Source: Paenibacillus sp. FSL R5-0766 (GTDB lineage: Bacteria > Bacillota > Bacilli > Paenibacillales > Paenibacillaceae). From it: DNA of 64,000 nt. Where the stretch lies: NCBI RefSeq assembly GCF_037971845.1, contig NZ_CP150227.1:2790001-2854000 (forward strand), in the 5' to 3' direction. Both the position numbers and the translations under genes were made by a program. This document shows positions 36,646 to 45,982 of the stretch, in pieces. Below the pieces are notes generated by a model. That model had not been told where the DNA came from and did no database searches. It saw only the letters and a program-made list of their open reading frames with translations. The number at the start of each line of letters is the position of its first letter. Position 1 is the first letter of the stretch.

Positions 36646-36890
36646 GATATATATATGATCAGTGTAAAGCTTTCATCCAGATCACATTCAGATAGCGTTT
36701 TGGCGTACACTTCGCTCATCAGTTGGCACTTTTTGGAACGCTAACGAACCTGCCACACCCTATTTCAAGTATATGAACCATATTGAAATCGCAACGAATC
36801 TGAGACGTCTTAACTCTTCGTTTTTAGCTGGTTTTTGCCCATTTCCACTCGTCTGCTCCCGTTTAGCATTGCTGAGATTCGTTGCTATGA
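36646..36890. repeat. Degenerate inverted-repeat region next to the IS element
   Basis: Non-coding. GCAACGAATCTGAG (36791-36804) pairs with CTGAGATTCGTTGC (36872-36885) with one mismatch, and a related ACGCTAACGAACCTG lies at about 36739. It looks like a remnant of another structured repeat, or the target into which the IS element inserted. Confidence 0.4.
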
Positions 36891-37182
36891 ACGTTTTTGT
36901 CAAACCCAGCACCACATGCTGCTTTTCTCCGAAGCCCTAAGCGCGGGAGTCCATATGCGAGCGACGGTTGGCACGCTGCTATCCGTGGGTTGGTTACCAC
37001 ATGGTATGCCTTCGTCAAGGAGAGCTGTTACAAGCTAGCCACGCACGTTCAGCCCAATAAAAGCCTAGTGCAAACGAACCTCGTATATTCTCTCCTGAAC
37101 CTTCCATGAACTCCCGGGCCTAAGGCTCCGGGTTTTCCCTTTTTCCTTTTAAACCATCCGTCTCTTCAAGATGAAAAACAGA
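36891..37182 (-). ncRNA. Candidate IS110-family bridge RNA region (downstream of transposase)
   Basis: About 290 non-coding bases follow the transposase stop on its own strand. They contain several short hairpins (CCCGGGCCTAAGGCTCCGGG at about 37113-37132; GGTTACCACATGGTA at 36993-37007). IS110/IS1111 elements encode a bridge RNA in a non-coding end; in the IS1111 group it lies downstream of the recombinase. AAGGAGAGCT (37017-37026) is inverted at 38308-38317, possibly a subterminal repeat. Assignment is by position only. Confidence 0.4.
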
Positions 37183-38301
37183 TCACTGAGCGTTCGGTAG
37201 CTCCAACGTTCGGGCGACCGCCCAAATGAACCCGGTCAGTTCCCTGGCTACGGCGGTAACTGCGACATTTTTATGTTTGTTTAATCCATAAACTAAACGG
37301 CGGAATTTTCGATGCAGCCTTTCCTGGGCTTTCCATGAAATAAGCTGTATGTCCGCAGGCAGACCTTCCAAACGGCGGGCCAAGTCCCCTTTAATCGCAG
37401 GCCGATGACGGTAACTCCATGCCGATTCAATCAAGGTTCGACGCAATCGTCCATTTCCCGCTTTGGTGAGCGAGCCTCGTTGGGTACGGATTCCAGACGA
37501 ATGCTCGCGTGGAACCAGGCCCAAGTAAGCCATGAGCTGGGCAGGAGAACGGAACCGGGCAAAGGAACCGATCTCCGCAGCAAGCGTGACGGCCGTAAGA
37601 AATCCAATGCCACGCAAAGACTGTAAAATTTGAATCAAATCGGCTTTGGAACTGGTCGCCGCCTCTTCAATCAAGGCTTTTTCCAGTCGACCGATGCGTT
37701 GCTCGATCTCGTCCATGGCATGAAGGTACTCCGTAAACGCAATCTGCATGGGCACATTCGGGAAGGTCAGTTGTCCAAGCCATACGCGATATTTTTTCGT
37801 CCAGCGACGTTTGATATGTTCCGGCGGATGGATCTGGTGGCGCAATAAAAATTTGAGTACGCGTTGACGAGCCCGGTGAGCATCTTCTTTTGCCGATTCG
37901 CGTGCCCGAACCAATTCACGAAGCGCCTCATCTTCACGTGCTGGAACGTAAATCGGTGTAAGCTCGCCTGCACGGAACAGACGTGCCAGTTGCTCGGCAT
38001 CCCGTCGATCTGTTTTCACATGATCGCCGGAGCGTTTCGGAATGAGTGAAGGGGCAATGACGACACAGGCAGCTCCCATCGATTCGATCCAGCGGTAGGT
38101 TTCGTAACCTGTAGGACCGGCCTCATAACAAAACGACAGGGTGCTTGCCGGGCCCAGTTCTTTGATGAGTTTGCGTAAGGCAGCAGCCGTATGAGCAATG
38201 GTACCGTAATACCGGGGCTTGTCGTGACCCTCGTCAGCAATAGCGACAGAAATTTTTTCTTTGGATACATCTAAACCGATGAATTTTGTGGTAGACTTCA
38301 T
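37183..38301 (-). mobile_element. IS110-family transposase (DEDD recombinase)
   Basis: A 372-aa, apparently intact transposase. The N-terminal RuvC-like DEDD domain shows GLDVSK (Asp11), CYEAGPTG (Glu60) and KTDRRDAEQLA (Asp98, Asp101); the C-terminal Transposase_20 domain has LRGIGFLTAVTLAAEIG and SSGIRTQRGSLTKAGNGRLR with the serine used in strand exchange. Such enzymes act with a bridge RNA. AAGGAG precedes ATG 38301. Exact element ends cannot be fixed; IS110 elements make no or very short target duplications. Confidence 0.93.
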
Positions 38302-38561
38302 AGGGATAGCTCTCCTTTGCTGTGTAGCTCTGAAATGGTGGTCTTCTTACTGTCCATTTTAACCTACGATGTGCAGCAATATGGAGGGCTATTTTTTTGC
38401 GGTTACGTTCATCATAGCTAGAATTTTCCTATTAGTCAAAACAAGGCAATAAGGTGCCTGAGATTCATTAGAGTTCAAGAAGTGAGTTACAACAATTTGG
38501 CGAGAGTAGCGTTGATACTATCTATCATCACAGATTAGGTGAGTGAGCGAGTGATTTCTTT

Positions 38562-39146
38562 TTACTCGTACATCCATCGTTCAAGTTCAGCATAGGCAAT
38601 CGCAGGATCATCACTGGAATTATCAATATAAGCGACGGATGAAGCAGGGAGGGGCCAGGCTATTTCTTTACGGACGAGAGAAGCTGTGAAGGCATCCCAG
38701 TTAGATAACTTCCATTCATCTAGTGGGGATTGTCTCGCTGTGATCCGTTTGTGATACAACGCTTCATTCTCAAGATAAATATAGGTTACACGCACATCCG
38801 TATCATCCAGGGTATGTCCGATTCGTGCAAGTTCCTGCTCGATCCAATCCGGGGTACCAATTTCTTTGGTAAATGGCCCCACAACGATCGTATCGATACC
38901 TAACTGAACGTTATCCAGAGCGGCGTCCATCGTAATGCGGTACCCAAGATCACGGCACAACCTTTTGTATTCAGGCGAATCTCGGTCGGATGGATCAAGT
39001 CCCTGAAGGGTCATGATTGCCTCAGCCGCGGGACGAAGCAGAATATCCATATCAAAGAAAGCCGCTTTATGTTTATGGGAAAGGGCTTTGGCAAGGGTGG
39101 TCTTGCCACTTCCGGCCCCGCCGAGAAAGAAAATTAGTTTGCTCAT
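38562..39146 (-). CDS. P-loop ATPase/kinase of unknown substrate
   Basis: A 194-aa protein with Walker A GGAGSGKTT and a following FFDMDILLRP, as in small-molecule kinases (AAA_33/shikimate-kinase-like). The C-terminal part has an Arg-containing lid region (HKRITARQSPLDEWK). It probably phosphorylates a small metabolite, but the substrate is unknown. I chose ATG 39146, 10 bases from AAAGGAGG, over an upstream ATG that gives a hydrophobic leader. Confidence 0.8.
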   Translation of the reverse strand: MSKLIFFLGGAGSGKTTLAKALSHKHKAAFFDMDILLRPAAEAIMTLQGLDPSDRDSPEYKRLCRDLGYRITMDAALDNVQLGIDTIVVGPFTKEIGTPDWIEQELARIGHTLDDTDVRVTYIYLENEALYHKRITARQSPLDEWKLSNWDAFTASLVRKEIAWPLPASSVAYIDNSSDDPAIAYAELERWMYE

Positions 39147-39430
39147 GAATGTAATGCCTCCTTTAATTAGATTCAAAAAATAGGATATGTAATTGAAAAA
39201 TACACGAGTATATAGATTTATCATTAGAGTTCGTGAATGAAAGGACTTGTTTATTTTAACATAAATAAAGAAGCTTGTTGGCTAGACAGAAAAGGAAGGA
39301 TAAGGTAAAATCATACCTAGTTGTTCTATGCATAGGTTTCCGATGTATGTGAAAAGCAGAGATTTGAAAGTGTTATTTTTCAAAATCTAAAATTCTTGCT
39401 AAATGAATTGAAAAGGAAGGAGTGAGCGCG

Positions 39431-39766
39431 TTGCAGGTTAACAAACAAATGATTAAGGGCAGTACCGAAACATTGATTCTGACCCTGCTTCAGGAACGAC
39501 CGTTGTACGGATATGAATTAATCAAGGAACTACATCGTCAATCCGAGGGTGTGTTTAATCTGAAAGAGGGCACGTTATATCCTATTTTGCATGCTATGGA
39601 GATTGAAGGTTGGGTAGAGTCGTACTGGATGGAGGTTGAAGGTCGTAAACGGAAATATTATTCGATTCGTGACAAGGGCATGGAGGCCTTACAAAGTAAA
39701 AAAGCAGAGTGGAATTTATTCCGTAGAGCTGTGGATCGGGTGCTTGGGGAAGGAGGCCTGACATGA
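39431..39766 (+). CDS. PadR-family transcriptional regulator
   Basis: A 111-aa winged-helix protein (ETLILTLLQERPLYGYELIKEL, KEGTLYPILHAME, GRKRKYYSIRDKG), typical of short PadR regulators. I chose TTG 39431, eight bases from GGAAGGAG; GTG 39422 overlaps that site. Its stop overlaps the next gene by four bases (ATGA), and such PadR/permease-prefix pairs are usually co-regulated. Confidence 0.88.
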   Translation: MQVNKQMIKGSTETLILTLLQERPLYGYELIKELHRQSEGVFNLKEGTLYPILHAMEIEGWVESYWMEVEGRKRKYYSIRDKGMEALQSKKAEWNLFRRAVDRVLGEGGLT

Positions 39767-41099
39767 CGAATCGACATGAGCGAATTCAGCATTATCTTGA
39801 TCACATGTGTGTTCAGGTTAAAGCTCGCGAAGTACATAACGACCTACGTGATGAGTTGGGAAACCACATGGAAGAGATGATTTTGGATAAAGAACAAGAA
39901 GGTTATACAGAGGAAGAAGCAATTGCATATGCCATTGAACAGATGGGCGATCCTACTGTCGTAGGCAAGAGTATGCACCGGTTGCATCGCCATCGTATGC
40001 ATTGGGCGCTGTTAACGGGAATTGCCAGTTTGCTAATAATAAGCCTGCTGCTGATGTGGATTTATACGACAAATATTTCAGATGAAAACTATCAGTTGAT
40101 ATATATGAGTCATTTGATGTATACCATTTTTGGTTTAATACTGATGGTGTTTTTGATGTATTTTGATTATCAAAAATGGAAAAAAGCTGCCTGGTGGATC
40201 TATATTTTGTTAAGTGGTATGTTGTGGATTAATCCGCTGGTATCACCGTTTGATTACGGTGTACAACGGTTTTGGAGCATATTCGGTTTTACAATTGATC
40301 TTACAACGACATCGATGTGGGTGTTGCCTCTCGCCATAGGTGCAATTATGCTGGATAAGTTGAGCACCAAGTGTGATGTAAAATCCGTCTCAACATATAT
40401 GCTTCTTGTGGCTTTGCCGTCTTATAGCCTATTTCAAGCTTCAGATTGGGTACGATTGTTTCTGTTCGGAACGGCAACGCTAATCATGCTTGCCTGGATT
40501 ACACGAAAATGGCTCTATACTTTCATCGGAGCTACAATAACCGGAAGTGTTATTATGTTGCAGTTGTTTTTGACAGGTGAATACAAGCGCTTTGAGAGAC
40601 TCTCTGTCGTTTTGAATCTTCAGAATGATCTGCTGGGGAACTTCGAGTATAACCGTTCAATTATAAGTATCCTTCAGTCCGCCGGATGGTGGGGCAACGG
40701 TTTGGACATAACCTTTGGAATTTCCCAAAGGTTTTATATGGACTATCCCGGTGTGATGCTTATTGATGTGTTTGGCTGGTCAGCAGGTATTTTGCTATTG
40801 CTTGGAATCGTATGGTTTATTGCCAGTATGTTAAAGACGTTGCCTTGTATTAGGGATGATTTTGGTCGAATGATTATTTTCAGTATTACAATCACGTTCG
40901 CTTTGCAAATGTTATATTCTCTTGCGATGACTACCGGGAGGTTCCAATTGTCAGTGTCAACTTTCCTTTTATCGGGCGCGGCATTCATATAATATTAGAA
41001 TACGCCATGATGGGTTTACTGCTTGGAGTATATCGTCGTAAAGATACCATTTTATTGAGAAGCAAACAGGGAGAGCCGATCACGACCATGTCAAAATAA
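39763..41099 (+). pseudogene. Permease-prefix + FtsW/RodA-like membrane protein with a C-terminal frameshift
   Basis: The frame stops at 40992 after 409 codons: an N-terminal permease-prefix/DUF1700-like domain (to about 75) and about eight membrane helices resembling FtsW/RodA/SpoVE. From about 40965 the other frame continues with PFIGRGIHIILEYAMMGLLL then GVYRRKD, a typical FtsW-like ending (PFISYGG-like motif, then a Lys/Arg-rich tail), to a stop at 41097-41099. One missing base in the ACTTTCC stretch explains it. It could be a mutation, a sequencing error, or frameshifting. Confidence 0.7.
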
Positions 41100-41155
41100 A
41101 ATTAAAAGACGCGCGATCGGATGGTACCAGTATATAAAGTTATATAATACGATGT

Positions 41156-42967
41156 CTAATCAAACTGATGTGCTCGCGCGTCAGAAGGAAACCAGATATG
41201 ACGCAGGTTCACCCAGCCCTGGCTGTTGAAAGATAGACCACGTACCGAAGGCAGATAAGCGGTTTCTACCGGTTTTTCGGATAAATGGAACAGTAAATTC
41301 TGACCAACCAAAAATTGCTCAATGCGGTCTAATTCACGAGTTCGATCCGCAGCGATGGGAGAGGCTACGATGGTTTGCAAGATCTCATAGATCGTTATAC
41401 GAGTAGAATCTTCCAGATGCTCAGATAACGTAGAGTAGAGATCATACCTTCGCAGTTCTTCGTCCCTGTCCCGAATGAGAGAGAAGAGGATCAGATCAGA
41501 TTCCAGCCGCAGATTTCCTTTGAACTGCTCCATCGTAGCGGTTCGGACGGTACATGAGAAACCGCACTGCTCCAGTATGGACGCCAGATGTTGGGCATCC
41601 CTGCGATATTGTGGGATGGTTGCAATGTGCAGGGAGATGGGAGTAGACGAAGTAAGTCGTTTAGTAATATCACTAAATCCCTCCGGGTCAACCATCCCGG
41701 TATTCACCGCACTAAAATCAGTCTCCATGACTTCAGAGTCATCTGCTTGTCCGTCATCTCTATACATTCCAGCAAGGCATGACTGAAGGTGTGCTCTTAC
41801 TTCCGGATCGTTTAACGGTCCGGTTTTTTGTGTATTACACGTGAGTAATTTATGAACCATCACACCTGCACTAATCTGTGTCCAGTCTGCACCCGCAGAC
41901 GAAGAAGGATTATGAACAAGATGAAAGAACGGAGTTTCGATATCTTGGCTATCGTCCATTTTTGCCGAGGCACTCCACGGAATTTGCAGGATATCTACCC
42001 GGTCCATATGTGCTCTACCCTGAAAATACGATGAAAAGGCTTCAAGTCTGCACAAGTGATCATCCCAGGCAGTGACCTTAAATGGCCCCGTCCCAACAGG
42101 TTTTTGCATCCCATGCACATCACCCGAATGCTTCATCTTATGTTCGTTTGTTCCTGGTGAGGGTACAATCGCCGCACGACTTGTTGTCAGGAAGGACAAA
42201 AACAATTCATGAGGATTTTTAAGCTGGAAACACACGGTTAAGGAATCGACCGCTTCAATAGATAGAATCTGTTTACTTACATCACGGTACAGTGTCCGGC
42301 GATCTGTAGATTGCAGCCGTTCAAACGTATGAACAATATCATGGGCCGTCAACAACTGGCCATCGTGAAATGTAATCCCTTTTCGCAAATAAAAGATCCA
42401 GGTCTTTCGGTCTGCACTGACATCCCAGGTATGAGCGAGACATGGGAGAATCTCTCCCTGTTCACCCCGCTGAACCAACCCGTCAAAGACATGGCTGGTA
42501 ACAAAGGATTCAGCTAATAGATTAATGTACAGCGGATCAAGCGCATGAAGGTGTTGGCGCAGGGGCAACCGAAGCGTATCAATCTGCTCATTATTGGTGC
42601 CGGCTTCCGTATGATGTCCTGAATATCCAAGCAACCACTGGTTTAGATGATCCTGCATGATTGTTGAACTGGAGAATGCGCTCACCTGCTCGGCAGCTTC
42701 CTGTAACTCCCGGCGATTCATGGCGTGCATCATATATTCTGCGGCGATTTGATCAGCCGAAACAAGCAAAGTCAGTGAAGAACGCCGACCCCGGCCACGC
42801 TGGGAAACCCAACGAATCCAATCATGGGCAACCATCTTTTTGACAATCGTTAACGTATTGCGGTGTGTACAATTTAGCAACTCAGCGAGATCGGCGAGTG
42901 TAAGTTCATGTTCTGTATGGTGACCGTAATGACGATGCAACAGCAGATATTGCTGATGTAGTTTCAA
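41156..42967 (-). CDS. SgrR-family transcriptional regulator
   Basis: A 603-aa protein: N-terminal SgrR-type HTH (about 1-110, ADLAELLNCTHRNTLTIVKKM) and a C-terminal solute-binding-protein fold (SBP_bac_5; about 140-603, FYLRKGITFHDGQLLTAHDIV). No signal peptide, so it is a cytoplasmic regulator sensing a ligand through a periplasmic-binding-protein-like domain. It is divergent from the DUF4173 gene (134 bases apart) and a neighbour may be its target. Confidence 0.88.
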   Translation of the reverse strand: MKLHQQYLLLHRHYGHHTEHELTLADLAELLNCTHRNTLTIVKKMVAHDWIRWVSQRGRGRRSSLTLLVSADQIAAEYMMHAMNRRELQEAAEQVSAFSSSTIMQDHLNQWLLGYSGHHTEAGTNNEQIDTLRLPLRQHLHALDPLYINLLAESFVTSHVFDGLVQRGEQGEILPCLAHTWDVSADRKTWIFYLRKGITFHDGQLLTAHDIVHTFERLQSTDRRTLYRDVSKQILSIEAVDSLTVCFQLKNPHELFLSFLTTSRAAIVPSPGTNEHKMKHSGDVHGMQKPVGTGPFKVTAWDDHLCRLEAFSSYFQGRAHMDRVDILQIPWSASAKMDDSQDIETPFFHLVHNPSSSAGADWTQISAGVMVHKLLTCNTQKTGPLNDPEVRAHLQSCLAGMYRDDGQADDSEVMETDFSAVNTGMVDPEGFSDITKRLTSSTPISLHIATIPQYRRDAQHLASILEQCGFSCTVRTATMEQFKGNLRLESDLILFSLIRDRDEELRRYDLYSTLSEHLEDSTRITIYEILQTIVASPIAADRTRELDRIEQFLVGQNLLFHLSEKPVETAYLPSVRGLSFNSQGWVNLRHIWFPSDARAHQFD

Positions 42968-43101
42968 GTGTTGATTCCCTCCTGGAGGTGAACTCTGACG
43001 TATTCCTCTAAAATAAGAAGTTTTGTCGATTTAAATTTCTATTTATATTCCTATTTTATCATCTAGAATATAGCATAGAAAGGTTAATGGAGGTTTTTCC
43101 C

Positions 43102-44721
43102 ATGATTGATAAAATAATGGCTTCACCGCAACGCGCTCTAATCACGCTACTGTCTGCATGGGTGCTGGCGATCATTCACCAGTATTTATTCTATGGTAAT
43201 GAGATTGGCGTATCGTATCCTGTCTTTGTAATTCTCTTTTATGTGTTCATGTATCTGTTTGCACGGGATCGCATGAGGTCTTTCAAGTTCATTGATGCTT
43301 TTGTGGCGGCTGTAGTGCTATTGTTGTCGCTAACGTTCCTGTTATACGACAATGAACTGCTGTATATTCTTAATTTTCTGGTTATACCCGGCGTAGTTAT
43401 CTTACATATGACGTATCTGATGGGCAGAAAACAGAAGCAGTGGTGGGAGATTGGTTTGATTGGTACGGCTATTGACCACATGCTGCCTCAAGCCATACGT
43501 CATTGGGGGACTGTTGCTGCCATTGCTGTGAGAGCAGGCGGGCATGGCATGGGCAAATCCCAGAAAACAGTTGTTTTCAAAGTACTCATTGGTCTTGTGG
43601 CGTCCTTGCCTATCCTCATTGTAGTCGTTGCATTACTGTCCTCTGCTGACGGGGTCTTTGATCAGTATTTAGCCGGTTTTCCGGAGTGGCTGAATCAATT
43701 GGCTTTTACTCCAGGGATACCGAGAATCATCTGGATTGTCATCGCAGGTGTATTGCTGTTCGGTTATGTATGGGGATTTGTACAGCCAATGCAATATGAG
43801 GCAGAGAAGAGAGCGAACGCACATTGGAAAAATGGAGCGGCATCCACGGTTGATAAGCGTGATCACACCTATATATTCTCTCCTGTGGGCCCGGCCACTG
43901 AAGGTCGGGTTACCAATAAGATTACACCCGAGCCCGAAAGCACTCTAGTTCAGCGGGAACCATTCAGATTGGACCCCATCATTGTGGGGACGATGCTGAT
44001 TGTCATTAACTGTGTGTACGTTTTGTTTGTACTTGTACAGTTTTCGTATCTGTTTGGTGCAGGTGAGGGGCATCTTCCGGTAGATCTGTCTTACGCAGAC
44101 TATGCGAGAAGTGGATTCGCGGAGTTAATTCTCGTCACAGGTATTAACTTCTTTATTCTTATTGTTGCTTTGCAGTATACCCGTTCGAGTGGCAAAGTGG
44201 GTTCCATCGTGCATCAGGTACTGCTCCTGATTCTGGTCAGTTGTTCAGCAATTATGTTGTATTCCGCGTTTATGCGCCTAAATCTATATGAGCAGGCATA
44301 TGGCTATACGTACATTCGCTTCCTGGTACACGCATTCATGATCTTCCTCGCACTCCTGTTGCTGATTGCTGGCCTTCGTATACGGTACACATCAATACCG
44401 CTGATCCGCTGGTATATCGTGCTGGCGCTCACAGCTTATGTTGCAGTCAACTATGTGGGCATGGATAAACGGATTGCCGAGCTGAACATAGAACGTTATC
44501 ATCAGACTGGCAATATTGATGCAATCTATCTGGCGAGTCTGTCAGCAGATGCAACTCCGCTACTTCGAGAGTTTGCTCTGAAGGAGTACCCGGATCTCAA
44601 GAGGGAAATGCTGGAACGTCAAGCATATCTGGATATGGATACATCAGATCGTTCCTGGCCTTCTTATAACGTGGCAAGACACCGAGCTGAGCTAGAAATG
44701 TCCAAATTGAGAACGGAATAG
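43102..44721 (+). CDS. DUF4173-family membrane protein
   Basis: A 539-aa protein with about 12 helices and a cytoplasmic tail with YHQTGNIDAIYLASLS and YLDMDTSDRSWPSYNVAR. It belongs to the DUF4173 family, common in Firmicutes next to regulators; the function is unknown. TGGAGG precedes ATG 43102. Confidence 0.85.
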   Translation: MIDKIMASPQRALITLLSAWVLAIIHQYLFYGNEIGVSYPVFVILFYVFMYLFARDRMRSFKFIDAFVAAVVLLLSLTFLLYDNELLYILNFLVIPGVVILHMTYLMGRKQKQWWEIGLIGTAIDHMLPQAIRHWGTVAAIAVRAGGHGMGKSQKTVVFKVLIGLVASLPILIVVVALLSSADGVFDQYLAGFPEWLNQLAFTPGIPRIIWIVIAGVLLFGYVWGFVQPMQYEAEKRANAHWKNGAASTVDKRDHTYIFSPVGPATEGRVTNKITPEPESTLVQREPFRLDPIIVGTMLIVINCVYVLFVLVQFSYLFGAGEGHLPVDLSYADYARSGFAELILVTGINFFILIVALQYTRSSGKVGSIVHQVLLLILVSCSAIMLYSAFMRLNLYEQAYGYTYIRFLVHAFMIFLALLLLIAGLRIRYTSIPLIRWYIVLALTAYVAVNYVGMDKRIAELNIERYHQTGNIDAIYLASLSADATPLLREFALKEYPDLKREMLERQAYLDMDTSDRSWPSYNVARHRAELEMSKLRTE

Positions 44722-44775
44722 CTGAATAGTCGTTGTTTTCACGTACGGATTTATGCAAAAACAATATGTAAGTGT

Positions 44776-44807
44776 TATAATATAAAAACTAACCTATAAA
44801 GGGGGTG
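44776..44807 (+). promoter_or_regulatory. Promoter -10 and ribosome binding site of the leader gene
   Basis: A perfect TATAAT (44776-44781) precedes an AAAGGGGGTG site (44798-44807), six bases before the TTG start of the leader. The -35 is weak. Confidence 0.45.
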
Positions 44808-44813
44808 AATCCC

Positions 44814-45164
44814 TTGTTTGAACTGCAGGAGTTATTACCATATTTATTCTCGATTGGACTCATCTTCACCGTCAGTTATGCCTATATTGCCCATCTTCAC
44901 TGTGGCATGACCGAGTACTGGGTGGAAGGTGGCGCCGGTGGTGGACTTGAACCTGTACTTCCCGCCTTGTGTTTGGACAGACAGCATAGACAGGAAGACT
45001 GGAGTCGCATGATTAGACGAAGAGAAGCGCCCGATGAAGATGAACCAGATTGTCATTCCTCGTTGAACGATTGGTCAACAAATCAACGAGGAGGATATAT
45101 ATGGAACATAAGACTAACAAGGGATTCACTTTTACTTCGGGCAAGGGACGGATCTATGGCCTGA
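44814..45164 (+). CDS. Candidate MifM-like regulatory leader (arrest) peptide upstream of yidC
   Basis: A 116-codon frame (TTG start; GTG 44805 possible) with an N-terminal membrane helix (LLPYLFSIGLIFTVSYAYIA), a Gly-rich stretch, and an Arg then acidic run: EDWSRMIRRREAPDEDEPD (about residues 61-79). Codons DEDEPD end at 45050, six bases before the 5' arm of a hairpin hiding the yidC Shine-Dalgarno. Bacillus MifM, also a membrane-anchored leader before yidC2, stalls ribosomes at an acidic DEED run after a basic/hydrophobic segment, opening such a hairpin when membrane insertion is poor. There is no overall similarity to MifM that I can assert. The frame runs 64 bases into yidC. Confidence 0.6.
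   Translation: MFELQELLPYLFSIGLIFTVSYAYIAHLHCGMTEYWVEGGAGGGLEPVLPALCLDRQHRQEDWSRMIRRREAPDEDEPDCHSSLNDWSTNQRGGYIWNIRLTRDSLLLRARDGSMA
45056..45094 (+). promoter_or_regulatory. Hairpin sequestering the yidC ribosome binding site
   Basis: TTCCTCGTTGA (45056-45066) pairs with TCAACGAGGAG (45083-45093): ten Watson-Crick pairs plus one G-U, 16-base loop. The 3' arm contains all but the last G of GAGGAGG (45088-45094), the binding site of yidC. A shorter competing stem (GTTGA/TCAAC, 45062-45066 with 45075-45079) would free it. Confidence 0.75.
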
Positions 45165-45982
45165 TTGCCATTTTGTTTGCAGTCATGCTGCTTGCCGGAT
45201 GCAGCAACAACGTGTCGGAGATTACTTCGTCGACACCGGGATTTTTTAATCACTATATCGTATTTCCACTGTCGTACCTGATTCAGCACATTGCCACCAT
45301 ATTTAACGGAAGCTACGGGGTCGCGATTATCGTGATTACGCTGGTCATTCGTTTAGCGCTGTTACCCTTGATGATGCGACAAGCCAAGTCCCAGCAGGGA
45401 ACACGAGTCATTATGAACGCCATGAAACCCGAGATGGATGCGCTCAAGAAAAAATATGAAGGCAAAAATGATCCTGCTGATAAGCAAAAGCTGTCTCAGG
45501 AAACGATGGAGCTATACAAGAAACATAAGTTCAATCCGTTGAACATTGGTTGCTTGCCGATGCTCATTCAGTTGCCTATACTTTCAGGTATTTACACAGC
45601 CATCCGACTTACACCGGAGTTGTCCTCCCACTCGTTCCTGTGGTTCAAACTGGGAGCGCCGGACTACGTACTCGCTGTGGTGGTTGCGGTCATATATCTG
45701 ATTCAAGCCAAGGTATCACAAGCCAATATGGCGCCTGAGCAGCGAAAACAGTTCGCCATTATGGGTTATCTCTCCCCATTGATGATGGCATTCTTTTCTC
45801 TTACAGCTCCGGCAGCAATGCCGCTCTACTGGACAGTTGGGGGCTCGTTCCTGGTACTACAGACGTTATTGTTCCGTAAAATGTACCCGGTGGAACATCC
45901 GCAGGAGCCTGCTACGATTGAGGTGAAAAAGATCAAGTCTGTGCAACATAACAAGTCCAGAAAACACGCCAAGTCACAGTGA
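45101..45982 (+). CDS. yidC: YidC/Oxa1 membrane protein insertase
   Basis: A 293-aa lipoprotein insertase with lipobox LLAGCS and five membrane segments of the 60KD_IMP domain (GVAIIVITLVIRLALLPLM with the conserved groove Arg; NPLNIGCLPMLIQLPILSGIY; APAAMPLYWTVGG). It inserts proteins into the cytoplasmic membrane, alone or with SecYEG. ATG 45101 lies seven bases after GAGGAGG. That site is buried in a hairpin under the leader gene, so it is likely under translational control, like Bacillus yidC2. Confidence 0.93.
   Translation: MEHKTNKGFTFTSGKGRIYGLIAILFAVMLLAGCSNNVSEITSSTPGFFNHYIVFPLSYLIQHIATIFNGSYGVAIIVITLVIRLALLPLMMRQAKSQQGTRVIMNAMKPEMDALKKKYEGKNDPADKQKLSQETMELYKKHKFNPLNIGCLPMLIQLPILSGIYTAIRLTPELSSHSFLWFKLGAPDYVLAVVVAVIYLIQAKVSQANMAPEQRKQFAIMGYLSPLMMAFFSLTAPAAMPLYWTVGGSFLVLQTLLFRKMYPVEHPQEPATIEVKKIKSVQHNKSRKHAKSQ

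Noticed and set aside
36835..37109. Short plus-strand frames beside the IS element
   Set aside because: No starts with binding sites; region is hairpin-rich non-coding IS end.
41108..41180. GACGCGCGA / TCGCGCGTC inverted repeat as a terminator
   Set aside because: Loop is 55 bases, there is no T-tract, and the right arm lies inside the SgrR gene.
45050..45100. An earlier start for YidC at 45050
   Set aside because: It would place the GAGGAGG site inside the gene and add a leader before the lipoprotein signal.
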